Source: Lachnospiraceae bacterium (GTDB lineage Bacteria > Bacillota > Clostridia > Lachnospirales > Lachnospiraceae). From it: DNA of 64,000 nt. Positions 1 through 8,253 of this stretch are shown here, in pieces. The stretch spans positions 62,001 to 126,000 of the forward strand of contig JAETRD010000006.1 of assembly GCA_021770345.1 (NCBI GenBank), in the 5' to 3' direction. Numbering within the stretch: the first letter of the stretch is position 1; each line of letters begins with the position of its first letter. The translations under genes and the position numbers were made by a program. The notes under the pieces were generated by a model. That model made no database searches, was not told the DNA's origin, and was given only the letters and a program-made list of their open reading frames with translations.

Positions 1-3000
1 CGTTAAAGACGGAGCCGGATTCGATCAGCCAGTTTAATCACCCGGGGACGACGTTCGGTGATTTCAGCGATTTTGCATATTACGACGAAGTGATTGACGA
101 TTTGATCACGACGATTGAGGTCGGAAACGGGGAGGGAGCGATCGGAAGTTCCGGTTATTTCCCGTCCTACGAGTATTACCAGCGCGCGCTTGACAAGGGC
201 TGGCATGTGGCACCGACGAACAATCAGGACAATCACAAGGGACTTTGGGGAAATGCCAATACCGGGCGCAGTGTAGTGCTCGCAGACAGCCTCACGAGAG
301 AAAATATTTACGATGCAATGCGCAATTACCGCGTCTATGCGACGGAGGACAATGACCTGCGCATCTACTATACGCTGGACGGTTATACGATGGGGACCGT
401 TCTTGGCGAGGGTGCGACCGGAGATACGGTTCATATCGAAGCGGAGCTTTCCGATGCGACGGACGCTTCCGCAGGAACGGTTTCCGTCATCACAAACGGA
501 GGTCTGGTACTTGCGGAGGAAAAGATAGCGGGCAGCAGCGGCAAGGCCGTGTTCGATGTGACGAACGATTATTCGTATTATTATATCAAGGTTGTACAGC
601 CGGACGGCGATATCGCTGTGACGGCGCCGGTGTGGGTCGGCGAGGTCGAGGCGGCGGGAATCAACGGAATCTCGACAGACGAGGTGCTTCCGGTACAGGG
701 ACAGGCACTGCAGGTAGACCTGGAGCTCTACAACAACGAGCCGGCGGATATGGAGATTTCATCCATCGAGTTTACGGTGGGAGGAGAGGTTGTACATACG
801 GTGAATCTGGCGGAGGCAGGGCTTGAAAAGATTCCGTCGATGAGCACGGCTTCGTACAGCTTTGATTACACCCACGGCGGGGTCGGGCAGATGGAGCTCG
901 GCGTTACGGTCAGCGCGCGCTTGAAAGGCGCCGCAAAAGTTTACAAGGGCGTGTTAAAGCTTACCTACGTCACAGCGGAAATGGTGACGAAGGTTCTCAT
1001 CGACGGCACGCATTACAATGATTATGTGACCGGATATTACGGCGGAAACGTTGGGAATTTTGCCGCGATCGCCGGAGCAAAAAACGTAAAGGTAGAGGTG
1101 GTGACCGATCAGATCACACCCGGGATGCTGGAGAACTGCGCGCTGCTCGTGATATCGGCGCCGGCGCGAAAGACCGGGACCGCCAATGCGGGGAATTTTA
1201 CGCCGTCTCATTTTGACGATGCGTTTATCTCCATGGTAAAGAACTATACGGATAACGGCGGGACGCTGATTGCCTGCGGCATTGCCGATTATCAGGACAG
1301 CACCGAGGGACAGACGGCCACGGAGATGAATCGCCTTTTGGCCGGAATCGGTGCTACCACAAGGCTTAACAGCGATGAGGCCTATGATACCGTAAACAAC
1401 GGGGGACAGCCCTATCGGCTCTATCTGAAAAACTACAATGCCGATTCGCGCTATCTCGCGGGCGCTGTGGCGGACACGCTTGACGCAAACGGAAATGTCG
1501 TCTCGGAGGGACAGGAATACAGTGCATACAGCGGATGTACCGTGGCGGTTGACGCAGCGGCAGAGGCGGCGGGAAAAGCGGAGAGCCTGGTGCGGGGATT
1601 TGACACCACATACTCGATTGACTGCAAGGATGAAAACGGAAATAGTGTTTCGGGCAGTCCTGTCTATGTGGAGCCGGGTAATGTGACGGCGCTTGCGCAT
1701 GAGACACTCGATAGCGGTGCGAATGTGTTTGTGGCCGGAACCGTGTTTATCTCGGATTTCGAGGTGAAGGCGGAACTGGATAATATCTGGGATCTGCCGT
1801 ATCTGAATCGGACGATTGCGGAAAATATTCTGGATGAAGTGAAGGTTTCGTTTCCTGTGACGAGCATCCGCGATGTCCGGACAAACGGACAGATGGGAGA
1901 TGTATTTGCGATTGAAGGCTATGTCACCGCGGGCACGAGCGTGGAGGGGAATACGTTTTTCGACACGATCTATGTGCAGGATGACACGGCGGGGATCACC
2001 GTGTTCCCATATTCCACCGGCGGTCTTGAAATCGGAACAAAGGTGCGTATCACCGGCTATGTGGATGCTTACCAGGGCGATAAGGAGCTGCAGGTTATAA
2101 ACAGTGAGATTTTAAGCGGAGAGGCAAAGCATGTCTATGCGCCGGAGAAAATGTCCGCAAAGGATGCGATGGACTATGCGAAGTCGGGCGGTAAGCTGGT
2201 GCAGGTCGAGGGAAAGGTGACGGATGTCCTTTATGACAGCGCAAAAACCGGCGTCTCCCAGTTCTGGCTGGATGACGGAAGCGGCGTGAATGCCAATATC
2301 TTTATTGACGGTTATATTTTATCCGCGAAGACCGGAAAGAATGAACTGGCCTCCATCGTAAAAACAGGAGACACCGTGTCCGCGGTCGGACTCGTCTACG
2401 CGCATCCGGAGGGGGCGTCGGACGAGGCGGTCACCTGTCTGAGGGTGCGGAACTGCGATGAGATTGTCTTTGTAAAGGCTGCATCAGAGGATGACGGCGC
2501 GGACGACGGCGACGATGACAACGACGACAAGGATGATAATGACAGCGATAATGACGATAGTGGCGACAACGACAATGATGGCAACAATGACGACGATGAT
2601 GACAACAACGGCGACGATAAAGATGATGACAACGACAATGGCGGCGGGGACGGAAACGGCGGAAACGGCGGAAACGGAGACGGCGGAAACGGCGGCGACG
2701 GAAATCCACCCTGGAGCGTAGTCGGCGATGTGACCACGGACGATGACGCGGATGCCGTAACGATTACCGGCAAGAAAAAGAAGACGCAGAAACCGACGAA
2801 AACATTGTTTGACGTGGAAGAGGAAGATACGGAGGATGGCGCAGAGATCGAAAAAGAGGACCAACCTGTTGCAGAGGAGACGGGATTCTGGGAAAATGTT
2901 CTGACCGAGATCGAGGGGACGGCTTCCGGGAATACGGTAAAGGTAACCCTTTCCGGGGACACCGTGATTCCGAAAGAGGTATTATTAAAAATCAAAAGCC

Positions 3001-3491
3001 AGGGTGTCGTGCTCGAGGTGACACTGGAAGACGGTATTCGCTGGAGCATCGACGGAAATACGGTCACAGAGGATGTGACAGACACGGATATGCGCGTCTG
3101 GCTGCACACGACGGGGATTCCGGAAAATCTGGTGAAGGATACGGCTGCGGGGAACGGCTTCATCGAATTTCGGCTTGCGCATGACGGCGCGTTTGGATTT
3201 GATGCGGTATTGACCTTTGATGCCGGACAGGAATATGCGGGTTGCCCGGCAAAGCTGTATTACTATAATGAGGAAACCGGCGGACTTGAGCCGCAGACAG
3301 AAAGTGTCGTGAACGAGGACGGAACGGTGGAACTGCTGTTTGTGCACGCGTCGGAATATCTGCTGGTAATGGAGCGCGAGGCGTCCGGAGGCAGCCTGCT
3401 GTGGCTTTTTGCGGGGCTTCTTGTGGCAGCAGGGCTTCTGTGTGCAGGCGTATATGTGATTCGCAGGAAAAAGGCGACAGTACAGGAATAA
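1..3491 (+). CDS. Surface-anchored PHP-domain phosphoesterase with two OB-folds (5' truncated)
   Basis: The frame is open from the window edge, so the N-terminus is missing. The visible part starts in the C-terminal half of a PHP metallophosphoesterase (CehA/McbA type), with an FNHPG motif near nt 30-45 and NNQDNHKG near nt 220-240, both typical metal-site surroundings. Next come an Ig-like linker, a DUF4350/ThuA-like segment (nt 985-1370) and two OB-fold-like domains (nt 1845-2130 and 2140-2490) resembling those of extracellular nucleases such as YhcR. A long Asp/Asn/Gly-rich low-complexity spacer follows (nt 2495-2700), then a Thr/Val-rich domain and a single C-terminal membrane helix with an RRKK stop-transfer tail (nt 3400-3470). 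There is no LPxTG motif. The architecture suggests a cell-surface phosphodiesterase or nuclease; the substrate is unknown. Family calls are by eye. Confidence 0.75.
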   Translation, partial: LKTEPDSISQFNHPGTTFGDFSDFAYYDEVIDDLITTIEVGNGEGAIGSSGYFPSYEYYQRALDKGWHVAPTNNQDNHKGLWGNANTGRSVVLADSLTRENIYDAMRNYRVYATEDNDLRIYYTLDGYTMGTVLGEGATGDTVHIEAELSDATDASAGTVSVITNGGLVLAEEKIAGSSGKAVFDVTNDYSYYYIKVVQPDGDIAVTAPVWVGEVEAAGINGISTDEVLPVQGQALQVDLELYNNEPADMEISSIEFTVGGEVVHTVNLAEAGLEKIPSMSTASYSFDYTHGGVGQMELGVTVSARLKGAAKVYKGVLKLTYVTAEMVTKVLIDGTHYNDYVTGYYGGNVGNFAAIAGAKNVKVEVVTDQITPGMLENCALLVISAPARKTGTANAGNFTPSHFDDAFISMVKNYTDNGGTLIACGIADYQDSTEGQTATEMNRLLAGIGATTRLNSDEAYDTVNNGGQPYRLYLKNYNADSRYLAGAVADTLDANGNVVSEGQEYSAYSGCTVAVDAAAEAAGKAESLVRGFDTTYSIDCKDENGNSVSGSPVYVEPGNVTALAHETLDSGANVFVAGTVFISDFEVKAELDNIWDLPYLNRTIAENILDEVKVSFPVTSIRDVRTNGQMGDVFAIEGYVTAGTSVEGNTFFDTIYVQDDTAGITVFPYSTGGLEIGTKVRITGYVDAYQGDKELQVINSEILSGEAKHVYAPEKMSAKDAMDYAKSGGKLVQVEGKVTDVLYDSAKTGVSQFWLDDGSGVNANIFIDGYILSAKTGKNELASIVKTGDTVSAVGLVYAHPEGASDEAVTCLRVRNCDEIVFVKAASEDDGADDGDDDNDDKDDNDSDNDDSGDNDNDGNNDDDDDNNGDDKDDDNDNGGGDGNGGNGGNGDGGNGGDGNPPWSVVGDVTTDDDADAVTITGKKKKTQKPTKTLFDVEEEDTEDGAEIEKEDQPVAEETGFWENVLTEIEGTASGNTVKVTLSGDTVIPKEVLLKIKSQGVVLEVTLEDGIRWSIDGNTVTEDVTDTDMRVWLHTTGIPENLVKDTAAGNGFIEFRLAHDGAFGFDAVLTFDAGQEYAGCPAKLYYYNEETGGLEPQTESVVNEDGTVELLFVHASEYLLVMEREASGGSLLWLFAGLLVAAGLLCAGVYVIRRKKATVQE

Positions 3492-3510
3492 AATCAGACA
3501 GGTGAGACGG

Positions 3511-4713
3511 ATGAAGAAAACGAACAGGGAGAAAAAGCCTGTCGTCGGCAATTTGCCGGGAAAGACGGCTGGCAGCCTGGTGCTTTTTGCACTGGCTGCC
3601 ATCGTTTTTGTGGCAGTGCTCTATACCGCAAATTATGACAGGCCCACATATCACAGCAGCAATACAAGCGGTATCGAGTATGAGTCGGCGCGTGTGGTGC
3701 GCGTTTTAGAGGACAGGACGACAGTGGACGAGGAGATGGACGGGATCTGGCGCGGCAGTATGATATTGGAGGTTGAGATTTTAAGCGGCAGGTATGCAGG
3801 GCAGACGGCAGTCGTTGAAAACTATTTCAGTTCCCTCTACAATGTGCGGGTGACGGAGGGGGATAAGCTCTCGGTGCGCATCGACACGGTTGGGGAGGGC
3901 AGATATGAGGTGTCGGTCTACAATTATTACCGTGTGCCCGGGCTGTTTGGCTGTGTCGGAGTGTTTGTGCTCCTAATGGCGGCGGTCGGCGGAAAAAAGG
4001 GCATAAAAGCGGTGCTCGGGCTCGCGTTTACACTGGTGTGCGTGATATGGATTCTGCTCCCGTTGGCACTCAAAGGATATTCCGTGCTTTTGGTTACGAT
4101 TCTGATTATTCTGGCCTGCAATTTTGTGAGTTTTATGCTTATCGACGGAGTGCAGACGAAAACCATCGTGGCATCGGCGGGAAGCCTGTGCGGGGTGCTC
4201 GCGGGGGCGGCGTTCGCAGCGTTTGCCGGGTGGCTTTTGTCCGTAGGAACCTATCAGACGGATGAGGCGGAGACGTTGATTCTGATCACAAGCACAACGC
4301 GTCTCTCCCTGCGCGACCTGTTTCTCTGCGGGATTCTGATTGCCTGTATGGGAGCGGTGATGGATGTGGCGATGAGCATTGCCTCCTCCATTGCCGAGAT
4401 TCATCGGCTGAATCCGGAGCGGGGCAGCAGAGACTTGTTTTTCTCGGGTATGAACATCGGGCGGGATGCGCTAGGAACGATGGCGAATACGCTCATTCTC
4501 GCGTTTGCGGGAAATTCATTTAACATGATGCTGATGATCTATTCCTATGGGGTCAGCTTCCAGCAGTTGATGAACACCGATTTTATCGCGGTAGAGCTGA
4601 TACGGGGGATGGCGGGGAGCATCGGGATTATCTGTGCAGTGCCGGCGTCGGCGTTTATTGCGGCGCAAATCTGGGGAAGGGAGAAAAAGCCCCGAAGATT
4701 GTTAAAAAAATAG
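3511..4713 (+). CDS. YibE/F-like multi-pass membrane protein
   Basis: 400 residues. One N-terminal membrane helix (about 26-45) is followed by an extracytoplasmic beta-rich domain (about 55-140), then a block of roughly seven hydrophobic helices to the end. This is the usual YibE/F layout. The ATG at 3511 is chosen over the in-frame GTG at 3502 because AGGTGAG lies just upstream of it and nothing Shine-Dalgarno-like precedes the GTG. The gene starts 20 bp after the surface phosphoesterase, so the two are probably co-transcribed. The family has no established biochemical role. The C-terminal tail is basic (KKPRRLLKK), which fits a cytoplasmic end. Confidence 0.75.
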   Translation: MKKTNREKKPVVGNLPGKTAGSLVLFALAAIVFVAVLYTANYDRPTYHSSNTSGIEYESARVVRVLEDRTTVDEEMDGIWRGSMILEVEILSGRYAGQTAVVENYFSSLYNVRVTEGDKLSVRIDTVGEGRYEVSVYNYYRVPGLFGCVGVFVLLMAAVGGKKGIKAVLGLAFTLVCVIWILLPLALKGYSVLLVTILIILACNFVSFMLIDGVQTKTIVASAGSLCGVLAGAAFAAFAGWLLSVGTYQTDEAETLILITSTTRLSLRDLFLCGILIACMGAVMDVAMSIASSIAEIHRLNPERGSRDLFFSGMNIGRDALGTMANTLILAFAGNSFNMMLMIYSYGVSFQQLMNTDFIAVELIRGMAGSIGIICAVPASAFIAAQIWGREKKPRRLLKK

Positions 4714-4757
4714 CGGGCTGTTTCGGATTTTATACACGAAAACGGGGAAAAACGGGC

Positions 4758-4786
4758 TTGTCTGTAAGCGCTTACAGGCGTATAAT
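4758..4786 (+). promoter_or_regulatory. ackA promoter with cre-like palindrome in the spacer
   Basis: TTGTCT (4758-4763), a 17-bp spacer and TATAAT (4781-4786) form a good sigma-A promoter. The perfect 14-bp palindrome TGTAAGCGCTTACA (4763-4776) lies between the hexamers and matches the CcpA catabolite-responsive-element consensus. A smaller inverted repeat, ATTGTCAGACAAT, follows at 4801-4813 in the leader. Confidence 0.8.
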
Positions 4787-4826
4787 TAAAAATAGTGACG
4801 ATTGTCAGACAATTAAGGAGGGAATT

Positions 4827-6014
4827 ATGAAGGTATTAGTAATTAACTGCGGGAGCTCCTCTCTGAAGTATCAGCTGATCGATTCGGAGAGCGAAGCGGT
4901 ATTGGCAAAAGGACTTTGTGAGCGGATTGGGATTGACGGAAGGCTGGTATACCAGAAAACGGGCCTTGACAAGGAGATGACGGAGGCAGCGATGCCGACG
5001 CACAAGCAGGCGATTCAGATGGTGCTTGACGCTCTGGTAAATGAGAAAACCGGAGCGATCGGAAGCCTTTCCGAGATCGACGCCGTGGGGCACCGTGTCG
5101 TACACGGCGGGGAGAAATTTGCGGCATCCACGCTGCTGACGCCGGAAGTGCTTACGGCGATCGAGGAGTGCAACGAGCTTGCGCCGCTGCACAATCCGGC
5201 AAACCTGATCGGCATTAACGCCTGCAGGGAACTGATGCCGGAAGTGCCGATGGTCGGCGTGTTTGACACGGCATTCCATCAGACCATGCCGAAAAAGGCA
5301 TATCTTTACGGCCTGCCCTATGAGTATTACGAGAAATATAAAGTCAGGAGATACGGTTTCCACGGAACGAGCCACAGCTTTGTGTCAAAGCGCACGGCGG
5401 AATTCCTCGGCATGGATTTAAAAGCGTCTAAAATTATTGTGGCGCATCTCGGAAACGGCGCGTCTATCAGCGCTGTCTTAAACGGCGAGTGCGTGGACAC
5501 CTCGATGGGGCTTACGCCGCTTGAGGGGCTTGTGATGGGAACCCGTTCCGGCGATATCGACCCGGCGATCATGGAGTTTATCGCGAAAAAAGAAAACCTT
5601 GATATCGAGGGGATCATGGATGTCTTAAATAAAAAGTCGGGCGTACAGGGCTTATCCAGATTGTCGTCAGATTTCCGTGATCTCGAAGCAGGCTACAATG
5701 AGGGCAACGAGCTGGCGATTAACGCGATTGAGGTATTTTCCTACCGCGTGGCAAAATATATCGGTTCCTATGCGGCGGCGATGAACGGCGTGGACGCGAT
5801 TGCGTTTACCGCGGGAATCGGCGAGAATACCGAGCTTGTCCGCGGCAAAGTGCTCGCATATCTCGGATATCTGGGCATTGCAGTGGACGAGGAGGCAAAC
5901 CGGGTGCGCGGCGAGGAGAAAGTGATTTCTACCTCCGATTCCCGCGTGAAGGTGTGCGTCATTCCCACAAACGAGGAGCTTGCGATTGCAAGGGAGACGG
6001 TTGCGCTCTTATAA
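4827..6014 (+). CDS. ackA: Acetate kinase
   Basis: 395 residues, the normal length for AckA. It interconverts acetyl-phosphate plus ADP and acetate plus ATP, the ATP-yielding step of acetate fermentation. The N-terminal phosphate-binding motif NCGSSSLKYQ, the VGHRVVHGG motif, RRYGFHGTSH, HLGNGAS and the late GIGENT motif are all present in order. The start is the ATG at 4827, preceded by AAGGAGGG; the reading frame extends further upstream into the promoter and cannot be coding there. No pta gene adjoins it, so phosphotransacetylase must be encoded elsewhere. Expression is probably tied to carbon status through the cre-like site in its promoter. Confidence 0.97.
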   Translation: MKVLVINCGSSSLKYQLIDSESEAVLAKGLCERIGIDGRLVYQKTGLDKEMTEAAMPTHKQAIQMVLDALVNEKTGAIGSLSEIDAVGHRVVHGGEKFAASTLLTPEVLTAIEECNELAPLHNPANLIGINACRELMPEVPMVGVFDTAFHQTMPKKAYLYGLPYEYYEKYKVRRYGFHGTSHSFVSKRTAEFLGMDLKASKIIVAHLGNGASISAVLNGECVDTSMGLTPLEGLVMGTRSGDIDPAIMEFIAKKENLDIEGIMDVLNKKSGVQGLSRLSSDFRDLEAGYNEGNELAINAIEVFSYRVAKYIGSYAAAMNGVDAIAFTAGIGENTELVRGKVLAYLGYLGIAVDEEANRVRGEEKVISTSDSRVKVCVIPTNEELAIARETVALL

Positions 6015-6024
6015 CAAAAAATGA

Positions 6025-6053
6025 TTGACAAAACAGAAGCGTCTATGTATAAT
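6025..6053 (+). promoter_or_regulatory. Sigma-A promoter of yceD-rpmF
   Basis: TTGACA (6025-6030), a 17-bp spacer and TATAAT (6048-6053), both perfect hexamers, lie 26 bp upstream of the yceD start. Confidence 0.85.
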
Positions 6054-6078
6054 TGTCTAAGTGTGAAAAGGAGAGACT

Positions 6079-6603
6079 ATGCTGGTAGATATTTCGGATG
6101 TGATGTCCGCAGAGAACAGAGAAGTTACAAAAGAGGTTCTTTTTGGACATGATTCTTTCAAATCCCGGCTGGGTGAGTTCCCGATCACAAAGAAGACACC
6201 GATTACTTTGCGGATTGCGAACCGGGAGAACAAGCGGCTGCTCATCTCGGGAGAGGTTGCAATGACCGTGCGGATCCCGTGTAACCGCTGCCTTGAGGAT
6301 GTGGAGACAGACATCCGTTTTACCGTCGACAAGGAGCTGACGGCAGAAGGCGCCGAGATCAACGACGGAGAGACAGAAACTGCCGACTATCTGAGTGGAA
6401 CCTGGCTGGATACAGATAAGCTTGTCTATGAAGAGATTCTGGTACACTGGCCGGTGAGGGTTCTGTGCAGAGAGGATTGCAAGGGGATTTGCAAAGTGTG
6501 CGGAATGAACCTGAACAGGGGAAGCTGTGACTGCCGGAAAACAGAACCGGATCCGAGAATGGCGGCGATCCAGGATGTCTTTAGCAAGTTTAAGGAGGTG
6601 TAA
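6079..6603 (+). CDS. yceD: YceD/DUF177 family protein
   Basis: 174 residues. DUF177 proteins are conserved partners of rpmF; in Escherichia coli and plants they affect 23S rRNA accumulation and large-subunit assembly. Visible features are an IPCNRCLED motif near residue 75, a CREDCKGICKVCG motif near residues 132-145 and a final CDC. Together these give a cysteine set that probably binds zinc. The ATG is preceded by AAAGGAGAG. The rpmF gene follows 3 bp after the stop, so the two form a tight operon. Confidence 0.88.
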   Translation: MLVDISDVMSAENREVTKEVLFGHDSFKSRLGEFPITKKTPITLRIANRENKRLLISGEVAMTVRIPCNRCLEDVETDIRFTVDKELTAEGAEINDGETETADYLSGTWLDTDKLVYEEILVHWPVRVLCREDCKGICKVCGMNLNRGSCDCRKTEPDPRMAAIQDVFSKFKEV

Positions 6604-6606
6604 AGA

Positions 6607-6786
6607 ATGTCAATTTGTCCGAAAAATAAATCTTCCAAGGGAAGACGTGATAAAAGAAGAGCAAACTGGAAAATGACTGCTCCTGCATTGGTAAAATGCA
6701 GCAAATGTGGGGAGTTAATGATGCCTCATAGAGTATGCAAAAACTGTGGCTCTTACAACAAAAAAGAAATTATTGCGCAGGATTAA
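6607..6786 (+). CDS. rpmF: 50S ribosomal protein L32
   Basis: A 59-residue protein beginning MSICPKNKSSKGRRDKRR, with two CxxC pairs (KCSKCGE and CKNCGSY) forming the zinc ribbon of the C+ form of L32. Length and basic N-terminus match the family. The ribosome binding site AAGGAGGTG lies in the last codons of yceD, so the genes are translationally adjacent. A strong intrinsic terminator follows directly. Confidence 0.95.
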   Translation: MSICPKNKSSKGRRDKRRANWKMTAPALVKCSKCGELMMPHRVCKNCGSYNKKEIIAQD

Positions 6787-6789
6787 TCC

Positions 6790-6826
6790 AAAAAAGGCTT
6801 TCGGGGACTCCCCGGGAGCCTTTTTT
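6790..6826 (+). terminator. Terminator of yceD-rpmF
   Basis: AAAAAGGCTT and TCGGGG pair with CCCCGG and GAGCCTTTTTT to form a GC-rich hairpin ending in a T-run. Confidence 0.9.
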
Positions 6827-7401
6827 ACAAAAAAATAATTTCATATACGCAATATGTGACATCGGGAGGAAGACCCCAAAATATGTCATACAGCCCCGGC
6901 TTTTTTACCTTCAGTGAAAAGGTGTGTGTTTCCTTGTCTTCTGAGGGGAGGTTTGCTTGTAATCAAAATTAAAATCCGCTATACTGAGAAAAAGGCTTGG
7001 TACAGCGGATTTTTTATGGAGGGGCTATGGGAAGAACGGTTGGAATCGGAATCCAGGATTTTGGCAAGATCATAAAAATAATTATTTTTATATTGATAAA
7101 TCATCGTTTATTCGGGAATGGTGGGAGAGCGGCTTAGAGGAGACAGCACGCGCGGCTTTGACACAGATTGAGAAGAAACGTTACCGTGAGCAGTTGATTG
7201 CGCGGGGAATAAAAAGGGAGCATATCCGTTGCTACGGTTTTGCTTTCTTAGGAAAGGCGCGTGAGACACTAAGATAATAAATTAAGAACGGATAAACCGG
7301 TTGCATATTCGACAAATACAGGATAAAATGGTTATTATGTTTTCGATAGTTTGCAGGTGTATGTCTAAATCAGTATGGTTCCGGCGTGTGTGGAGGTAGA
7401 T
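6827..7401. other. Gene-poor gap with a decayed gene
   Basis: 575 bp without an intact gene. At 6971-7015 there is a 10-bp inverted repeat (AAAATCCGCT and AGCGGATTTT, 23-nt loop, followed by Ts) that could act as a terminator. The collapsed ATPase pseudogene lies at 7027-7277. The remainder (6827-6970, 7278-7401) shows no clear coding or structural signal beyond the ribosome binding site of the next gene. Confidence 0.6.
7027..7277 (+). pseudogene. Remnant of an AAA-ATPase/PD-(D/E)XK nuclease family gene
   Basis: The first frame reads MGRTVGIGIQDFGKII, the usual N-terminus of the large AAA_ATPase-like plus DUF1703-type nuclease family common in Clostridia. At an A-rich run (7074-7080) the homologous reading moves to another frame, where NNYFYIDKSSFIREWWESG continues the conserved N-terminal region. 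That is fused directly to TARAALTQIEKKRYREQL and IARGIKREHIRCYGFAF, which resemble the C-terminal end of the same family. The whole Walker A region and middle of the protein (about 500 residues in intact members, from family knowledge) are missing. One frameshift plus one large internal deletion explains it. It is certainly non-functional as an ATPase. Confidence 0.75.
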
Positions 7402-8124
7402 ATGGGAGAACTTTTTAATCTGGACAACAAATTTTTTCAGGGAATGAACAAGATGCTGGACTGTGTCTGTCTGAATCTGCTGTGGCTGCTCTGCTGCATC
7501 CCGCTGATTACGGCGGCCTATGTCGCCTTTGTCACAAAGGTGGTCGTCTTCTGGCTGGTCTGCATTCCGACGGCGCTGCCGGCCGGGGCCGCGACGACGG
7601 CGCTGTATTATGCGATCAATAAGACGATCCGCCACGGCCGCGGGTACATCTGGAGAGAATTTTGGGGTTCTTTTCGAAGCAATTTTAAACAGGCGGCCGT
7701 GATTTCCGTGATCCTTACGCTTGTGATGCTGATGCTCGGACTCGATGCGTGGGTGATGCACGGATTCGCGGAAAGCGGACAGAAGGTCGGCGCGTTATAT
7801 ATCGTTTTTCTGATCTTCATATTGCTTGTGATTCTGTGGGCCAATTATGTCTACGCGTATCTTGCCCGGTTCAGTAACGGCACAAAAGCAATCCTGAAGA
7901 ACGGGGCGCTTATGGCGGTTGCGAACCTGCCGATGACGGGAATGCTGCTTGTGGCATTTCTGGTTTGCGCGGTGCTGGTGGCGGCGGTTCCGGTTGTGAT
8001 CATGGTTGTGCCGTCCTGTTATATGCTGATTGAAAATCAGATTCTGGAAAAGGTTTTTAAAAAATACATGACGCCGGAGGACATTGCGGCGGAGGAGGAG
8101 CGGAATCAGGAGTTTTACAATTAG
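7402..8124 (+). CDS. YesL/DUF624 family membrane protein
   Basis: 240 residues with about five hydrophobic helices. The N-terminus MGELFNLDNKFFQGMNKMLD followed by a membrane segment and PLITAAYVAF is typical of YesL proteins. The ATG at 7402 follows GGAGGT at the right distance; the frame opens earlier (7375) but without a ribosome binding site. YesL members often sit with sugar-utilisation operons, but this copy stands alone before plsX and its role is unknown. Confidence 0.75.
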   Translation: MGELFNLDNKFFQGMNKMLDCVCLNLLWLLCCIPLITAAYVAFVTKVVVFWLVCIPTALPAGAATTALYYAINKTIRHGRGYIWREFWGSFRSNFKQAAVISVILTLVMLMLGLDAWVMHGFAESGQKVGALYIVFLIFILLVILWANYVYAYLARFSNGTKAILKNGALMAVANLPMTGMLLVAFLVCAVLVAAVPVVIMVVPSCYMLIENQILEKVFKKYMTPEDIAAEEERNQEFYN

Positions 8125-8170
8125 CGCGGCCCGGATTCCCCGTGCGAAACGTAAGAAAGCGTTTTTTATG

Positions 8171-8199
8171 TTGATTTATAGAAAGACTTATAGTATATT
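8171..8199 (+). promoter_or_regulatory. Probable plsX promoter
   Basis: TTGATT (8171-8176), a 17-bp spacer and TATATT (8194-8199), about 55 bp before the plsX start. Confidence 0.55.
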
Positions 8200-8253
8200 C
8201 TGTATAGATGAAAAGGGGAAACCCGAGAACGCAAAAAGGATGGAGAGCGTGAT

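Noticed and set aside
2495-2700. Repetitive GAC/GAT/AAC-rich tract considered as a CRISPR array or microsatellite
   Set aside because: It is in frame and encodes an Asp/Asn/Gly spacer. No regular repeat-spacer unit exists.
4758-4826. Upstream in-frame start extending AckA by 23 residues
   Set aside because: It would begin inside the -35 box. The ATG at 4827 has a strong ribosome binding site and the conserved N-terminus.
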